Source: Calycina herbarum (taxonomy: Eukaryota; Ascomycota; Leotiomycetes; Helotiales; Pezizellaceae). Taken from it: a stretch of 64,000 nucleotides of DNA. Every line of letters starts with the position of its first letter. Positions within the stretch are counted from its first letter, which is position 1. Below, in pieces: positions 1 to 12,776 of the stretch. The notes beneath the pieces were generated by a model that worked only from the letters and a program-made list of their open reading frames with translations, did no database searches and had not been told where the DNA came from. Made by a program: the position numbers and the translations under genes. The stretch is taken from positions 248,001-312,000 of the forward strand of contig LLEY01000020.1 of assembly GCA_001414485.1 (NCBI GenBank), read 5' to 3'.

Positions 1-705
1 TCAAAAATAAGCTACATGACGTAGTATGAGGTTTCTACTCATCATTCGCATTCCAACCTTGTACCTGGATATAATGTTAATCCCAAAGTCAATCTGTAAG
101 TAAAAAACAGAGCGCCGCTTTTCCTAAACTCCAACCCTCCTCGGCAACACAAACCTGCAAACCTCGCATCGGGCCAAATCTCGCACCGATGAATTGCCTT
201 TGCCAGAAAAGGTCATCCCATCCAGTTATCTTCTTGCCGACTTTCCCTCACGACTCAATCCTCGCCCAATTCTGACACAAACTGGTCCAACCCATTGCTA
301 TCCACTTACCGCAACTGACGATTCCACTTTCGCCTCAAGAAGAGTTCCACATCCCGCTGACGGTCAACCTCGACGTCGTCACGTCGGACAAGACCGAGTG
401 AAAGCCGGTAGAATTCCGTCTCTTATCCATCACCATCCTTGGGCATCACTTGGCTGCTTCCGTAACCTGGATGTTGAGAGGCAGGGCCAGTGTCGCTGCT
501 AAAGCCATTGAGAGAATCCGGCAAGTGGAGAAGAAATATTATACGTTTCATCACAAGTTGCAAGCAAGCAACGCCATTAATGTGATAGAGGCGCCATCTT
601 TAGCTCGATTTGCTCTAACAAGGAAGATATAGTTACCCATATGCAAGGACTCTTGTGATCAGATCATACTCATACTCCTCAACAACCAACATCAACCAAA
701 CCACC
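1..705. other. Left-edge intergenic region
   Basis: I see no supportable gene. Short open frames at 194-632 have no recognisable domain and no convincing splice partners. The last 100 bases are CA-rich and include CAACAACCAACATCAACC-like sequence just before the start at 706, typical of a fungal 5' leader, so at least the right part is probably promoter and leader of the aldehyde dehydrogenase. Confidence 0.4.
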
Positions 706-2202
706 ATGACCCAATACGCCCCTCAACAGCTCTACTACAATGGCCAAGCCCAGCCAGCCACATCTGGCAAGACCTTTTCCAGCATCGACCCCTCCACCGC
801 AAAACCACTAGCAGAAATTCAGACCGCTTCCGAAGCCGATATTGATTCTGCGATATCTTCAGCACAAGCTGCTTTCCCTTCGTGGTCCCAAACTCCCCCT
901 CTCGTACGATCTCGAATCCTCCTCAAAGCCGTATCCCTCCTCCGCGAACGAAACGATGAAATATCAAAAGTCGAGACACATGATACTGGCAAGCCGTTCT
1001 CAGAGACGAGCACTGTAGATGTGGTCACCGGCGCAGATGTTCTCGAATACTTTGCGAATCTAGTAGCGAGTGGGGGTCTGAATGGAGAGACAACACAATT
1101 ACGTCCGGATGCCTGGTTATACACAAAAAAGGAAGCTCTAGGAGTTTGTGTGGGCATTGGGGCTTGGAATTACCCAATACAGATTGCCTTGTGGAAATCT
1201 GCGCCGTGTCTGGCTGCTGGCAATTGCATGATCTATAAGCCATCTGAGGTTACCCCTCTTCATGGTCAAATTTTGGCACAAATCTACTCTGAAGCTGGGG
1301 TTCCACCAGGAGTTTTCAATATCGTCCATGGAGATGGAGCTGTTGGTGGATACCTCACCCAGCATCCAGGAATTTCCAAAGTAAGTTTCACAGGCCAGGT
1401 TTCGACAGGACAAAAGGTTGCCGCATCCGCAGCTGGAGGGATGAAATATGTGACCATGGAGTTGGGAGGAAAGAGCCCTCTAATCATTCTCCCTGATACT
1501 GATCTGGAAAATGCTGTAGATGGAGCAATGATGGCGAATTTCTTCTCTACTGGTCAGGTTTGCACAAACGGGACTCGAGTCTTCGTTCCTACTTCGATGA
1601 AGGCCGCCTTTGAGAAGAGGCTGGTGGAGAAAATGGACTGCATTCGTTCCCTGGAGCCAATGGACCCAAACAGCAATTTTGGACCTCTGGTCTCCGAATT
1701 ACATTACAAGAAAGTTCTTAGCTATATGCGACATGGCGTGGAAACGGACAAGGCAACATTATTATATGGCGGTCCCTCAAAGCCTTCTCGGATACCAAGA
1801 GGCTACGAGAATGGATTCTGGGTTCAACCAACCGTCTTCACAGACTGCACGGATTCTATGAAGATTACTACCGAGGAGATTTTCGGTCCAGTCCTCTGCA
1901 TCCTTCCATATACCACTCTTCCTGAAGTCATCTCTCGTGCCAATAATACCAAAATGGGACTTGCAGCTGGGGTTTTTGGAAAGGATATCAATCAGTGCCA
2001 CGAAGTTATTGGAAAGCTGGAGGCTGGTATTACGTGGATCAATACTTGGGGTGAGTCCCCGGCCGAGATGAGCGTGGGTGGGTGGAAGATGAGCGGCGTG
2101 GGGGTGGAGAATGGACGAAGGGGGCTGGGAGCTTGGGTTAGGGAGAAGAGTACTCTTGTTGAGGGTGGTGGGGTTGTGGGGACTGTGTTTTCGAAGTTGT
2201 GA
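706..2202 (+). CDS. NAD(P)-dependent aldehyde dehydrogenase, betaine-aldehyde/ALDH9-like
   Basis: Intron-less 498-residue protein of normal ALDH length. It should oxidise an aldehyde, possibly betaine aldehyde or 4-trimethylaminobutyraldehyde, to the acid with NAD(P). Seen in the sequence: the general-base Glu252 in the MELGGKSP motif, the nucleophile Cys286 in GQVCTNG, the nucleotide-binding [10 protein letters not shown] segment just upstream, the GAWNYPIQ segment near residue 155 and the late EEIFGPVL motif. The subfamily is inferred from overall character (GAWNYPIQ and the C-terminal [14 protein letters not shown] run) and could be another class-9-like ALDH. The frame is open back to an ATG at 655, but the ATG at 706 lies after the CA-rich leader and starts the usual N-terminus, so I prefer it. 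No choline oxidase or dehydrogenase partner is seen beside it. Confidence 0.9.
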   Translation: MTQYAPQQLYYNGQAQPATSGKTFSSIDPSTAKPLAEIQTASEADIDSAISSAQAAFPSWSQTPPLVRSRILLKAVSLLRERNDEISKVETHDTGKPFSETSTVDVVTGADVLEYFANLVASGGLNGETTQLRPDAWLYTKKEALGVCVGIGAWNYPIQIALWKSAPCLAAGNCMIYKPSEVTPLHGQILAQIYSEAGVPPGVFNIVHGDGAVGGYLTQHPGISKVSFTGQVSTGQKVAASAAGGMKYVTMELGGKSPLIILPDTDLENAVDGAMMANFFSTGQVCTNGTRVFVPTSMKAAFEKRLVEKMDCIRSLEPMDPNSNFGPLVSELHYKKVLSYMRHGVETDKATLLYGGPSKPSRIPRGYENGFWVQPTVFTDCTDSMKITTEEIFGPVLCILPYTTLPEVISRANNTKMGLAAGVFGKDINQCHEVIGKLEAGITWINTWGESPAEMSVGGWKMSGVGVENGRRGLGAWVREKSTLVEGGGVVGTVFSKL

Positions 2203-4870
2203 GGTGCGGTGCGGTGAGGCGATGTGGATGTGTATATAATGAAATGGAAATGTTCTTCTAGGTTATGTTTTTCTTTTGCTTTTCTTTTGCTTTTCTTTCC
2301 TTGTTGTTAAAAGACTTTCTTCTGTAGAGCTCCTTCTCGGTTGGTATTTTCTCTTAGTTGTCTCCTCTTTTGTACTGGGATTTGGAACGCTTTGGTATAA
2401 ATATTTCCCTTATAACTCCCCTCGTCACTTGACTTGGTTACTTGATCCCCCTCCTTCTCCCCTTAAAAATACTTCCATCTTTCGTGGAATATATATACTT
2501 GAGGCTACAAGTGGACGCTCCTGCGCGAGGAGATTCTATCTTGGAATTGGGATTTAGTCTACGCATAGGACTCAGAACTCTAAAAAATCTTCTTGGTCAA
2601 GTCTCTCTGCATCAAGTCTCTTGACTTGGAGTCTTCCGGTTCGCGAGAAGTGTATGGCCTAGAACCAAACTTTCACCGAGATGGAATGTTCAGGCACCGT
2701 ACCGTAACGTCAATGCGGTGATATTGTTTTTTATATTTACATATCAAGAAATTGGGGTTTCAAGTTAAGCGCTGGAGGTTTCTTCTATGGGGGATAAAAC
2801 GAATCAAGTTCCTACCCTGGGTAGTGCATATGGAGAAAAGGGGCCCTCGTTCTATGAGACCGACACCAACCTGCTAGAGTGCTCAAGATTTGGAGGTGGG
2901 GAGGAGCGAAGGATTTGCGTCGAGAATTGAGACAAGTCGAGTTGATGGTATCGTTTTTTTACTTTTTGAATCTCGCGATCGGGGTCGACATTGGGGTTGA
3001 CGAGGCTGCGAGGGCAGGAGCGTGTGTGTCGAGGGTCGAGTCAACTTGAAGGGCGGTCGAGGCAGAGTGTTGTGTCGCTACTTCCCTTTGGAGGCCCCCC
3101 TCAGATTCCCTTTTTTCGATTCAAATTTGAACAGAGGGCGACCAGACCAATCAAGGCAGGATCACATCCTCGCAAGAAGATTTCGTCGGCCCAATGCGTG
3201 CTCGTCGAGAAGCATTCAAGGTCGCGAGTTGTGTCTCTTTCAACAGTTATGCAGTGACAAAAACTGATGGTTTGAGAGAGTGGTGGTGCTTCGACACCAA
3301 ATGAAGATTCGACAGCAGAACAAACAATTTGGTATTCTCAGATTGCGTAAAACTATTTGTGCGTATGGACCAAGAGCCACTCATTACGGGCACGAACAGC
3401 ATTGCAGCAGCTAGTGTATCTCTATCCCAGGGGCACACCTTCACATATTTCTCGTACTCATCATTCCTGTCGTGGTGGATAGCCCAAACAACGAATGTGA
3501 ATGCAGCTTCCAACGCAACGAAAAGGAGTCGAGTACGTGGCATGTCGGTAAGGTAAGCGAAGATATGGGTGCAGGGCATAAAACTCATTTGTGCGTAAGA
3601 TGGTGCGTTTTACGCCATTAGGGCTCTTTTGATATGGACGGTGATGAGTGTCAAAGGCTGTGTGTGTGGCAAGGCGTATGTGATATCCTGCCCTTTCTTG
3701 GTAGTTCCATGGCAGCAATAAGTCCCATATTCTCGGAGTCCCATTGGTCACGGATCTTCAAGCAGCATTGCAGGACTCTTCATGGCAGTGGGTGCAGCCA
3801 GTCTCTCGATCGGCATGGGTCATATCACTACCTAACACCTTTGGAGCTCTCGTATCGCTCCTTCCTCCGAAGTCTGACAGTCCTTACGAGTCCGTGGATT
3901 TCCCTTGCCTAGTTACATAGCCTCCTCAGTACGGTTTCTTTTTTTCCCTTCACGTAGCGCATCCCTCTTTTCTGTAGGTTGGCATGAGTACTTCGAGTAT
4001 TTTGCAGTTTGAAAGTTTCATCTATTTTCCTCGACCATATTCACACCACTTCTGTTCCTGCAACCTTCAAGGAATTATTGCAGAGAGGCTTTGAAAAACT
4101 TAGCTTGTGAGAGATGCATTATGCATGCTAGTCTATTACCGGGCCCTTTGTTTCCTTACTTCCTTACTTCCAGACTAAAAATGGCTTTTATCGTCGGGTA
4201 CTTTTCTGAACGAGAATTGGCATCAGCAGTCATTTTTAGTCTCTTCCTTTGAATCGGAGAAGGCTGAAATAGGAACACTTTTAAGTAAATGTTCCTGTCG
4301 GCTTCCCACTTGACAAATTAAGCCTATTCCAAAATTCCGGTGGACCTTGAGTTGAAACCCAGAGATTCTCTCATGAAGTTGAGGGAACATGTAGTAGAAA
4401 GTGGCAGGATTCACTAGTACTCGCTGGATATACTTTTCATGAACATACTGAATCAAATTATTGCTGTTCATTTGAATCATTTCGATAGCAGCAAAATTTT
4501 TAACAAGAGGGTGCTCTTGATTTCCATTGAAAATTATTTGTTCATTCCGTCATCCCTCTCACTCGCCCAGAATAAGGCTTATTCAGATATCCTGTACCTC
4601 TTCTGCTAATCCATATCTGAACCCTCATTCTAGTCTCCGTTGTGACTGAACTTTGTTGTTCCGCCAGAAGTGCTGATAATCTGCGTGTAAGACTTTCTCT
4701 CTGGGCTTCTTACTGTACTTCTATTGCATATGCAAATTCAATTACTCCCAGTTATAAACGCTTCAACTTTCCGTTCCGAGTTTCTCCTATCCCACATATA
4801 TTACTTCAACAGTACAATATCTATAGGATGCTCATCTGCTAAAAACACCGAAAGCACCACTCGCTAGCGT
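2203..4870. other. Long gene-poor interval
   Basis: There is no gene I can support over 2.7 kb. A CTTTTGCTTTT-type short tandem repeat lies near 2265-2300, just after the aldehyde dehydrogenase. A minus-strand hydrophobic open frame at 3247-3588 is listed separately. Other open frames (for example minus 4223-4480) have no recognisable motif. The right end is the 3' flank of the kinase on the minus strand. Confidence 0.4.
3247..3588 (-). pseudogene. Possible remnant of a small fungal membrane protein
   Basis: This open frame of up to 113 residues has a methionine at residue 15, followed by a hydrophobic stretch (LLFVALEAAFTFVVWAI), a charged loop and an NDEYEKYVKVCPWDRDTL segment, then a second mildly hydrophobic run. 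The pattern resembles pieces of fungal multi-pass membrane proteins, where a CPW motif follows a transmembrane helix. I cannot find matching upstream or downstream exons with good splice sites, so it may be a gene remnant or chance. I do not recognise the family with certainty. Confidence 0.2.
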
Positions 4871-6270
4871 TCATCTTTGTGATTTAGTCAACCAAGGATC
4901 ATCCAATAATTCCCTTGCCGTCTTTCGCTTCTCTGGTTCCCATTGCAACATTGACTTAACAAAGTTGAGGAATAGCTCTTTATCCTGCCCATTGAGATTT
5001 TCCTCCACGTCCTCGAGACTACTAGGCGGCAAAAGCGGTAATCGGTCTGGAATCTTATCATCTGGCTCAAGCCATTTCCCATTCTCATCGAACCATTCCG
5101 CGGATCTCTTTCCGCGCTTGATGAGCTCCAGTGGCGGGGGTCCGAGAATGGAGATCACTTCTGTCAGATGGGTACGAGTTGTGTAGCGGCCTCGTTTCGG
5201 ATCTTGCCCGGTAAAGAGATGCTTACCCTCAAAAATGTCCCATATCTACTACTATGTCAGCACAATGATATATCTTTTTGAGCGAAATAGAACTACTGAC
5301 CATAGCACCAACATTCCAAATATCAGCGCTATAACTCCATGGGATTTGAAGCATGACTTCTGGGGACCTGTAAACATCGGGGTAGGCATCATCTGTATTA
5401 GTTTTTGTCCCAAAAACAGCGTTTCCAAAGTCACAAAGTACAGGTTCCCCAATAGACTTTGGCATATCTAAAGTCCTGGAAACATATATTTCTCGATCGG
5501 CTACTTTCTTGCGCGGTGAGGGCTGAGAAAACTCGGCCTCCTCGAAAGCAGTAAGAATGGAGAGATCTTCGATGAAATGGAGAATATTATCCGCTTTGAT
5601 GTCTGAATTAAATGAAATTAGCAGGAATTTTGGCATGAAGCATTTGTAACTTTACCTGTGTGTATCAACTTCCGATCCGTGTGAAGATAGTCCACAGCAA
5701 GTAAAAGGCGTTGAAGGACTACTCGAAGCAGATCTTCAGAAAGCCTATCTCGACCACTCCGTTCGAGTAGTGTTCTTAGACTATCCCAAAGTGGCTCATG
5801 TACTATACATGAATGTTTGGCACCATGATTTACTAAGTCAAATGAATCAAGAGCTGCGCGTACATATCGGAAGCCAAGTCTTGATTTGTTTCCTCTGCTG
5901 ATGTGTTTATAAATGGAAATCTCATCTGTATCCTGGACATCATGTGTAAATATCTTGATTGCAACGTGACGATGGGCTCTATTTTGAAATCAGCTTTCAT
6001 CTAATTTTGGGGGATAGGTACTATCGTTTACTGTAAATCTCGTGCCATCCACACAGTTGACGAATTCCCAAATCCTAACTTTCCAACGACTTGATACCGC
6101 TCGGAAAGAACATCTCCTATGCGCGTCGGGTATTATCGTTCGATTCCAAAGTTCTCTTCTTCGACCTTTCCTGACGAGGCAATGAGCGGGAAATTCACAT
6201 TTTGATATTGCCGTGGTAGAGAAGGTGCTCGTTTGACAGCACTTTTGGCCCACTTCAGGAGTCCAGCCAT
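4871..6270 (-). pseudogene. SRPK-like serine/threonine protein kinase with premature in-frame stop
   Basis: Four exons join cleanly on the minus strand: 6270-6032, 5978-5656, 5602-5301 and 5245-4871 (introns 53, 53 and 55 bases). They sum to 413 codons, but codon 46 is TAA (6133-6135). Apart from that the kinase is complete. It has the glycine loop [10 protein letters not shown], the lysine in VAIKIF, the catalytic loop DIKADNIL, a DFG motif as CDFGNAVFG, a YRSPEVMLQIPW activation segment and MIWDIFEGKHLF. The split of the kinase core by an acidic spacer after the catalytic loop is typical of fungal SRPK-type kinases, which phosphorylate Arg/Ser-rich proteins. The stop replaces the first residue of a Tyr-Tyr-Pro-like motif just before the kinase domain and is one base from a Tyr codon. 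No ATG lies between the stop and the glycine loop. It is either a fresh pseudogene, a sequencing error, or a gene spliced in a way I cannot see. Confidence 0.72.
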
Positions 6271-7699
6271 GAATGAGTCTTGCTCAACGACTCGGCCGAC
6301 AACTTAATTTGGTAGATGGCGGGAACTATTCAAGAGGCTGGAACTGGGTTCGAGTGGAGGAGGTTGGGTAACATTCAAGCGGTCCGAGCGCGGAAATATA
6401 TGCGCCAGCCCCCTTGTCACTAAACCGTCTTATAAGCTGTGAATGCTGATGTTTTTCAAAAGAGCAAAGCAAAATTTAAAGGATCGTATTGGAAAAAGCC
6501 AGAAATAGAGGAGTGAATACGGTATTTGGTCACGTGTATCAATAAGTGAGCCCTCGCCTAAAGAGTGGAAGCTTTACTTAAAGCACTTGGTAAGTTCAAG
6601 AATATAGGAATACGCTCCCTCATTCATCGCAAGAGTAGTTGATTTTACGAGCCGCTCAAATTTCAATCCATTTTCCGCTCCACCACATTGAAAATTTCGC
6701 TTTAAAGGCACTTTTGGGACAGTGGATATACAGTGATTTTGCTCCTTGAACCCTCCCAGTCTTCACTCCAATGGTCAGGTTTTTACGGAAATCGCGAGCC
6801 GGCCATCGGAATGATCAACGTATACAATTGGACCTTTGAATAATAACATTCCAACTGAATCTTGAATATCTGTGAATTAAATGAAACGATAGAAATTAAA
6901 GGTGTGAAACATGAAATTAATATTAAAGGGGATGGCACGAACTAATCCAAAGAAGGATGGAATTATGAACTTGAAAGATCAATTCGAAAACTTTCCCTTG
7001 GCTGAAATGTCTGGTTTAAAATTCGATTTAATGTAAGATGGTCCAATCCCGGTCATGTCAGCCCGGCGTTGGTGTAACTGGGCTGCGGAAAGGGCAGTTA
7101 CGGAATTCCGGGATCCGAGTTCGATTTCTTTACTCTTGAGTCGAATGCCTGTATGAATTAAAGGTCTTAAATAGTTTAATTTATATTCCTAGACCAAAGA
7201 ATGTTATTTTAAGCGAGACCAGCGTTCCAAACATATGAACTCTGATGCTCAGTGGTGAGCACCGATTGCAAAGTAATCGATATCTTGATAAGATATTGCC
7301 GCAGCAGCAACACCGTAGCTTTAACGACCCCACTTTCTGAGGTCGATGATTTTCTCGAAGTCAAGTCAATTGTCAGCCCGCAGCTCCGCTGGTTTTATTA
7401 CCTACGCACTCCCCAGCAGCTCATCTTATCTTACAACCCTGTGACCCGGTTAGCGACAACCTCATAATACCAACAACCACAAAAGCGGGGACCTCAGCCA
7501 TGTGTGTGCAGTAGTATTACACAGAGTGGCGAACCCCAACTAGACCCGATGCCGGGTGGTACGTCTTATATTCTCGGGGAATGCAAACTAAATTCCTCCC
7601 TACATCCCATACTTCACTACTTTAGAGAATGGAAATGAGTGAACCTTTTTGTATGTCTTTGTCTTTGCCGATCTCGAGTACACTCCACCGACAGCAACT
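6271..7699. other. Intergenic region
   Basis: I see no gene. The interval holds the upstream region of the minus-strand kinase on the left and of the plus-strand oxidase on the right. The stretch near 7100-7130 carries a GAGTTCGATTTC string like a tRNA T-arm, but no acceptor or anticodon stem pairs with it. Confidence 0.4.
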
Positions 7700-9538
7700 A
7701 TGCTTTTTCGTAGGGTCGTAACAACTCTCGCATTTCAGTTCGTAACAGCAGAAGCCGCAGCGCCAGGTTGTAAATACATACCCGTGGACTCTGGTTGGCC
7801 GCTGCCACAGCTTTGGTCACAATTAAATGAGACCGTTAATGGTCGATTGATTGCTACGGTGCCTGTTGGATCTGTTTGCCATTACCCAAATTATGAGGAA
7901 GCCAAGTGCAACGAGTTGACCGCGAACTGGGGTCTTGCAAGAACCCAGTAAGATATCCAAAAGATTCTCACGATAAGTATCCAACTGACACTTGGACCCA
8001 GTGTGCCTCTACCAGCCGAGTTTCTAGCCTTGTACTTTCAAAACAACACCTGCACACCTTTCACCTCTAATTCTACAAGATGCATTCTGGGAAACTACGC
8101 CTCTTACTCAATTGATGTTCGTTCCATCGACGACGTCAGAGCAGGTTTAAGTTTCGCCCAAGAGCATAACATCCGCTTGGTGATCAAAAACTCAGGACAC
8201 GAGTAAGTCAACTCATGCCATCATTGCAACTTTTTCCAAGACTAACCGAGTCTGTTCTCGCTTAGCTTCTACGGCCAGAGTACAGGGAAAGGAGCTCTGT
8301 CTCTTTGGATGCATAACTACAACGAGACATCGATCATCCAAAACTATTCATCATCATACTATAATGGGCCTGCCCTCCATGTGAAGACGGGCGCGGAAGG
8401 CGCAGCAGCTGAGGAGTATGCAGCATCACGAGGCTACACTGTTGTGGCGGGATCATGTCCTACTGTCAAGTTGGCCGGTGGGTTTCTCGCAGGTGGTGGA
8501 CATAGCTATTTATCTGGAAAGTATGGCTTCGGTGCCGACAATGTTTTGGAATGGGAGATTGCGACGGCAAATGGAGAGCGGATCGTAGCAACACCAACAC
8601 AAAATCCAAATATCTATTGGGCACTGTCCGGCGGAGGAGGAGGTACATATGGAGTGGTACTTTCAGCCACTGTGCGGGTTTTCCCAAACGAGATAACATC
8701 CTATGCTGCACTCTCATTTACTGCCGGCCAGGCCGGTGGTGTAGAGCAATATTGGGCTTCCGTCAGCACCTTTCACCAACAACTGAAGCCTCTCCTTGAT
8801 CAGGGAATAGTGGTTGAATATGGATTTACAAACGAGACATTGGCTGTGAATGGCATAATAGCTCCTGGCCAAATAAGCAACTGGCTTCAAGCCTCCTTGC
8901 AGCCTCTTATTAAAGCGCTCACTGCAAGCTCGCAGCTGACTGAAGAATCGCTTGGGATGAGACTAATCGAAGCGAACAGTTATTACGATATCTGGAAAGC
9001 CGAGATCGAATCTCAAACCAACGGCCTGGCATTTGGTGCTGCTATAGCCGGTCGTTTTGTCCCCCGAAAAGTTATGGATGGCGACACGACGGAATTGGAT
9101 ATGGCATTTCGTGCTGGCGCTGATCGCGGCTATTTCTACGCTGCTATGGCGCTCAATGCCCTCAATTCCTTGCGCAATCGCACTGCTCCGCCTATTGCAC
9201 CTAACTCTGTGCAGCCGAGTTTCATCGACGCTTACAGCTCTGTAATGATTAACGCACCGTGGTCGAATTCTTTGCCATGGTCGGAGGCACAGGTGCTCCA
9301 AGATCAGTTGATGAACGAAATTATTCCTATTTTCGACGCCGTAGTTCCGGCATCCGGGTACAAGAACGAGGCCAACTGGGCTGAAAAAGATATCAAGACG
9401 TCATTCTACGATGGCACGTACGAGAGGCTGGAAGGTATTAAGAAGAAGCTTGACCCCTCGAGCCTTTTCTACGGAATTACGTCCGTCGGGTTTGATCAAT
9501 TTGAAACGGATAGCGAAGGCCGTCTATGCAAGACTTGA
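7700..9538 (+). CDS. Secreted FAD-linked oxidase, berberine-bridge-enzyme type
   Basis: Three exons, 7700-7947, 8002-8202 and 8266-9538, give a 573-residue protein. It starts with a hydrophobic signal peptide ending in an Ala-rich stretch near residue 20, so the product should be secreted. Members oxidise alcohols, sugars or secondary-metabolite substrates with O2 through covalently bound FAD. Both usual FAD anchors are visible: the His in NSGHDFYG, recreated across intron 2, and the Cys in GSCPTVKLAGG. The VAO-type glycine run GGFLAGGGHS follows. The BBE C-terminal motif is represented by YERLEGIKKKLDPSSLFYG. Several N-x-S/T sites fit secretion. The start at 7700 is chosen because it begins the signal peptide; an upstream methionine at 7649 would bury it. 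No biosynthetic cluster partners are evident nearby. The gene appears intact although it sits between a broken kinase and a mutated transposon. Confidence 0.92.
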
Positions 9539-10471
9539 GCTCTAAAGTTACAGGACTATCTATGCACTTAAGAGAATGCCGAGAGCTTGGTATATGAATC
9601 TGGCCATCACCTACATTTTATTTTTGATAGAGTTAAAACACAAATATGTATTTTTAGAAGCTTCTTTTCCTAAAAATAAGGAAAAGGAATAGTAGAAGTC
9701 ACGGTATAAAATGGGGTTGCTGTAGACATATACGTGAAGGGCTAGAGCATAGTTTGCAAGCATTGTTTCAAGAGATTCAAAGTGAAGTGAACCCCGAAAT
9801 GGGAAAAAGTCCCCACAAAATCTTAAGAGTATGCAATAATAGAAACACGCTCCCCGCCATCCACCGCAATTGTCGTTGAATTGACAGCCTGTTCCAGTCC
9901 CCCAATCTCACTGCCGGTGTATTGAATCGCTGAATCGAGATTTGCCTTGTTTCCGGTTCTGTAGAAAAGAGGGAACACTGTTGAAAAAGAATTTGGAGGA
10001 CTAGCTAGGTGAGCATTTACCTGGCTCGAGTAAAAATCTATTGGAACACGATAATCAAGTGTTCATCGCAAAGATGTCCATCGAAATGGTAAAATATCTG
10101 AAAGTGACGTACCACGCGAAACCAAAGCAACTCGCGACGGCCCACAACCGAGAACCAGATTGATACATCTCGACAATTTTGGATGGCAACGTCTTGTCCA
10201 GTACGTCTCACAATTTCGTACTCGAAACCCGCAACTCAAAAGCGAAAGTCAAAGAAATCTTCTGTGTCCCCACGGCCTTTTACATAGGTAAGCCTCATGA
10301 ATGAATATCTTGGCACTCCACTTCCCCACATCCCGCACTGAGTGAGGACGGGAGATTAGCGAAATGACAGACACGAATCCAGTACTAGGTAAGATTTTTC
10401 GAACGGTGACCTTATTCTGATCAAGTTCATTCTTCAAAAAAAAGGATTTTTGTTTCTAAATATGAGGGGCG
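9539..10471. other. Intergenic region with possible decayed coding trace
   Basis: No complete gene is seen. On the minus strand between about 10210 and 9830, short open pieces separated by plausible GT/AG pairs can be read, but they do not resemble a known family and upstream parts cannot be joined. The right end abuts the inverted-repeat element that starts at 10472. Confidence 0.3.
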
Positions 10472-10532
10472 CTGGTATGTTTTATTTGACAATTATATTA
10501 TTGACCAATTATATGCCGATTTCACTAATTTC

Positions 10533-10914
10533 TCGGACTTTGTAGAATAATTATTTAATCCACTAATTATATTTATTCCCACTTTTTATAGTATAAGCGT
10601 CCCAACCACAACATGCTTGTAACCTATTTAGAACTTATATGTAATTGAAAGAAAGCATTTCTAGGATCGGTGAGAGGAGGATAATACGGGGGCTATTGCT
10701 CTTTATAATGATTTAGATAGCTAATTTGCTTAAGATATAGAAGAGATAAGGAGATTAAAGAAAGTTAAAGAGAGTGAGAAGAGAGGTATTGAGATTAGAG
10801 AAAAGGGGGTAGAAAAGAGGGGTAATAGGGGTACTTCCGCTAGGAAAGGATAGGTATAGGAATAACGTCACTTTTATTTATTAGTGAACAAAATAATTCT
10901 CCTACAAAGTCCGA
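10533..10914. mobile_element. MITE inserted in the left arm of the larger element
   Basis: A 382-bp non-coding element starts TCGGACTTTGTAG at 10533 and ends CTACAAAGTCCGA at 10914. The inverted repeat extends loosely for about 40 bases (AATAATTATTT against AAAATAATTCT). The centre is purine-rich on the plus strand (10660-10830), with many AG/GA runs and no open frame. It separates left-arm sequence that is continuous in the right arm, which marks it as an insertion. No clean target duplication is visible, perhaps because of later mutation. Confidence 0.55.
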
Positions 10915-10916
10915 TA

Positions 10917-12776
10917 ACGTGGTTTATCAGGACCTGGATCATATTAGGAACCGGATTAATTTTAGCGAATTCCCAACCCTCTTCCTTTACAACGTGTTTT
11001 TTCTACTATATATTATGTTAGTTATTCTATAAGAATCAAAAATCATTCTAGCTATCGAGGCTATTCAAACATCTAAAAAGCTAAGCCGTCGGAAGGCTGC
11101 AAAGCTCTACAGAGTGCCATTTTCTATACTAAACGGTAGAATAAATAGCTGAACTACTCTCCCTAAGCGACGGCTAGTAAACGTTAAATTGTCTAAGCTA
11201 GAAGAGGAAGTAATTATTTGGAATATACTTGATCTAGATTTGAGAGGGTTTATACCCCGGCTAGGTAGCTTAGAAGATATAGCGAATTATATACTTGAAT
11301 TACAAGGGGGAAAACGCGTTAGCAAGCTCTAGGTACATTGATTTATATAATAATAACCAGCTCTTAAGACGCGTTTTAATCGCGTTTATGATTTCTAAAG
11401 AGCCTTATATAAAGATTCTAAGCTAATTGGCTCGTGGTTCTGATTAGTTGAAAATATAAGAGTAAAATATAGTGTTTTAGACTACGACTTCTATAACTTC
11501 AACGAAACCGGGTTTATAATAGGTGTGATTTGCTCTACAATAGTTATAACCCGTATAGATCGACGTGGTAGAGGCAAGGCAGTTTAGCCAGGGAATCGGG
11601 AATAGGCTATAGCGATTGCTTATATTAATAGTAAAGGCTAGAGTGTCCCTCTATTTCTAGTAGTTCAGGGCAAGAACCACCTTTTAAATTAGTATACAGA
11701 CGGCGGCCTCCCACCTAACTAGGTTATTAAACTAACAAGTAACAGATGGATAAACAATAAGACAGGTCTAGAATAGCTAAAACACTTCGATAAACACACT
11801 GCTACTCGTATAAAGGGTCTATATCGAATGCTAGTATTAGATAGGTATAAGAGTTACGAATCGGCCGAGTTCCAAGAGTACTATAAGGCACATAACATTA
11901 TAACTCTTAGACTACCTCCTTATTTGTCCTATCTAACCTAGCTACTTGATATTAGGTGTTTTAGTATATTAAAGTAAGCGTACAGTCGATAGATTAAGAC
12001 GTTTATTAAAGCCTATATTAACTATATTACAAAGGTAGAGTTCTTTCTAGCCTTTGTAGTAGTATATAGGGAATCTATAATAGCCTAAAACGCTTAGGCT
12101 GGATTCCGTAGAGCTGGCTTAGTACCCTTTAACCCATAAGTAGTGCTTTTAAAGCTTAATATAAAGTTACAAACTCTAACTCCTTCTAGACCCTCTACTG
12201 CTAATACCAATCCTTAGGTCTCCTAGACCCCTTCTAACCTAACTGAAGCTCTTTTATAAACAACACTTGTTTGAAATCGAATTGCCCGTCATTAAGAGAG
12301 CTTGCTAACTCTACTCTTCGAGACAGTTGCTACATTAACTAAGAGTATAGAGCGAATAGTCTATGAGATAACCCTTCTATCTACTAAGGTATACACTCTT
12401 CAAGCAGCTAACGAAGCCTTAAGCAAACGCCGTAGGGCTAAAAAGGCTCGTGTCTATTAAGGGGGTGCACTTATAGTAGAGGATATATAGGACATTATAG
12501 CCTAGAAGGATATAGATAAGCAGACACGACGCGACGTATATACGGCGGGGGGTAGTCGTAAGGAGGGTCAACTGTCTAAGCGACACTGTAGAATCTATGG
12601 AAAAGCTAGTCATAATATACGAACTTGTTAAGAGGCTATAGATATATCTAGTTCCTCGGATTCCGAGTAGTTTTAGTTAATTTAATATGTTGTAGTTGAT
12701 TTATTAATATTCTAAGTTTAATGCTAAGGAAAACTGATCCGGTTCCTGATATGATCCGGGTCCTGATAAACCACGT
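10917..12776 (+). mobile_element. Degraded Fot1/pogo-type (Tc1-mariner) DNA transposon
   Basis: About 45-bp inverted repeats (ACGTGGTTTATCAGGACC outermost) bound a 1,860-bp core flanked by TA on both sides, the expected size and target for Fot1-like elements. Translated fragments on the plus strand match pogo-type transposase in order. There is a psq-type helix-turn-helix near 11050-11130 (AIEAIQTSKKLSRRKAAKLY), a CENP-B-type region after 11190 (KLEEEVIIWNILDLDLRGF), and the start of the DDE domain near 11500 (FNETGFIIGVI). The frame is broken by many TAA/TAG codons, several where Trp or Gln is expected. The two repeats differ mainly by C/T changes with the T in the left copy. This pattern is that of repeat-induced point mutation. 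It is non-functional. Confidence 0.85.

Noticed and set aside
1..632. Two overlapping open frames at the left edge as a gene.
   Set aside because: They are short, have no start context or domain, and the composition is that of a leader region.
7085..7140. Possible tRNA because of a GAGTTCGATTTC T-arm-like string.
   Set aside because: No acceptor stem, D-arm or anticodon arm can be folded around it.
9830..10440. Possible minus-strand gene with short introns.
   Set aside because: The open pieces are short, match no family I recognise, and several alternative joins are equally good.
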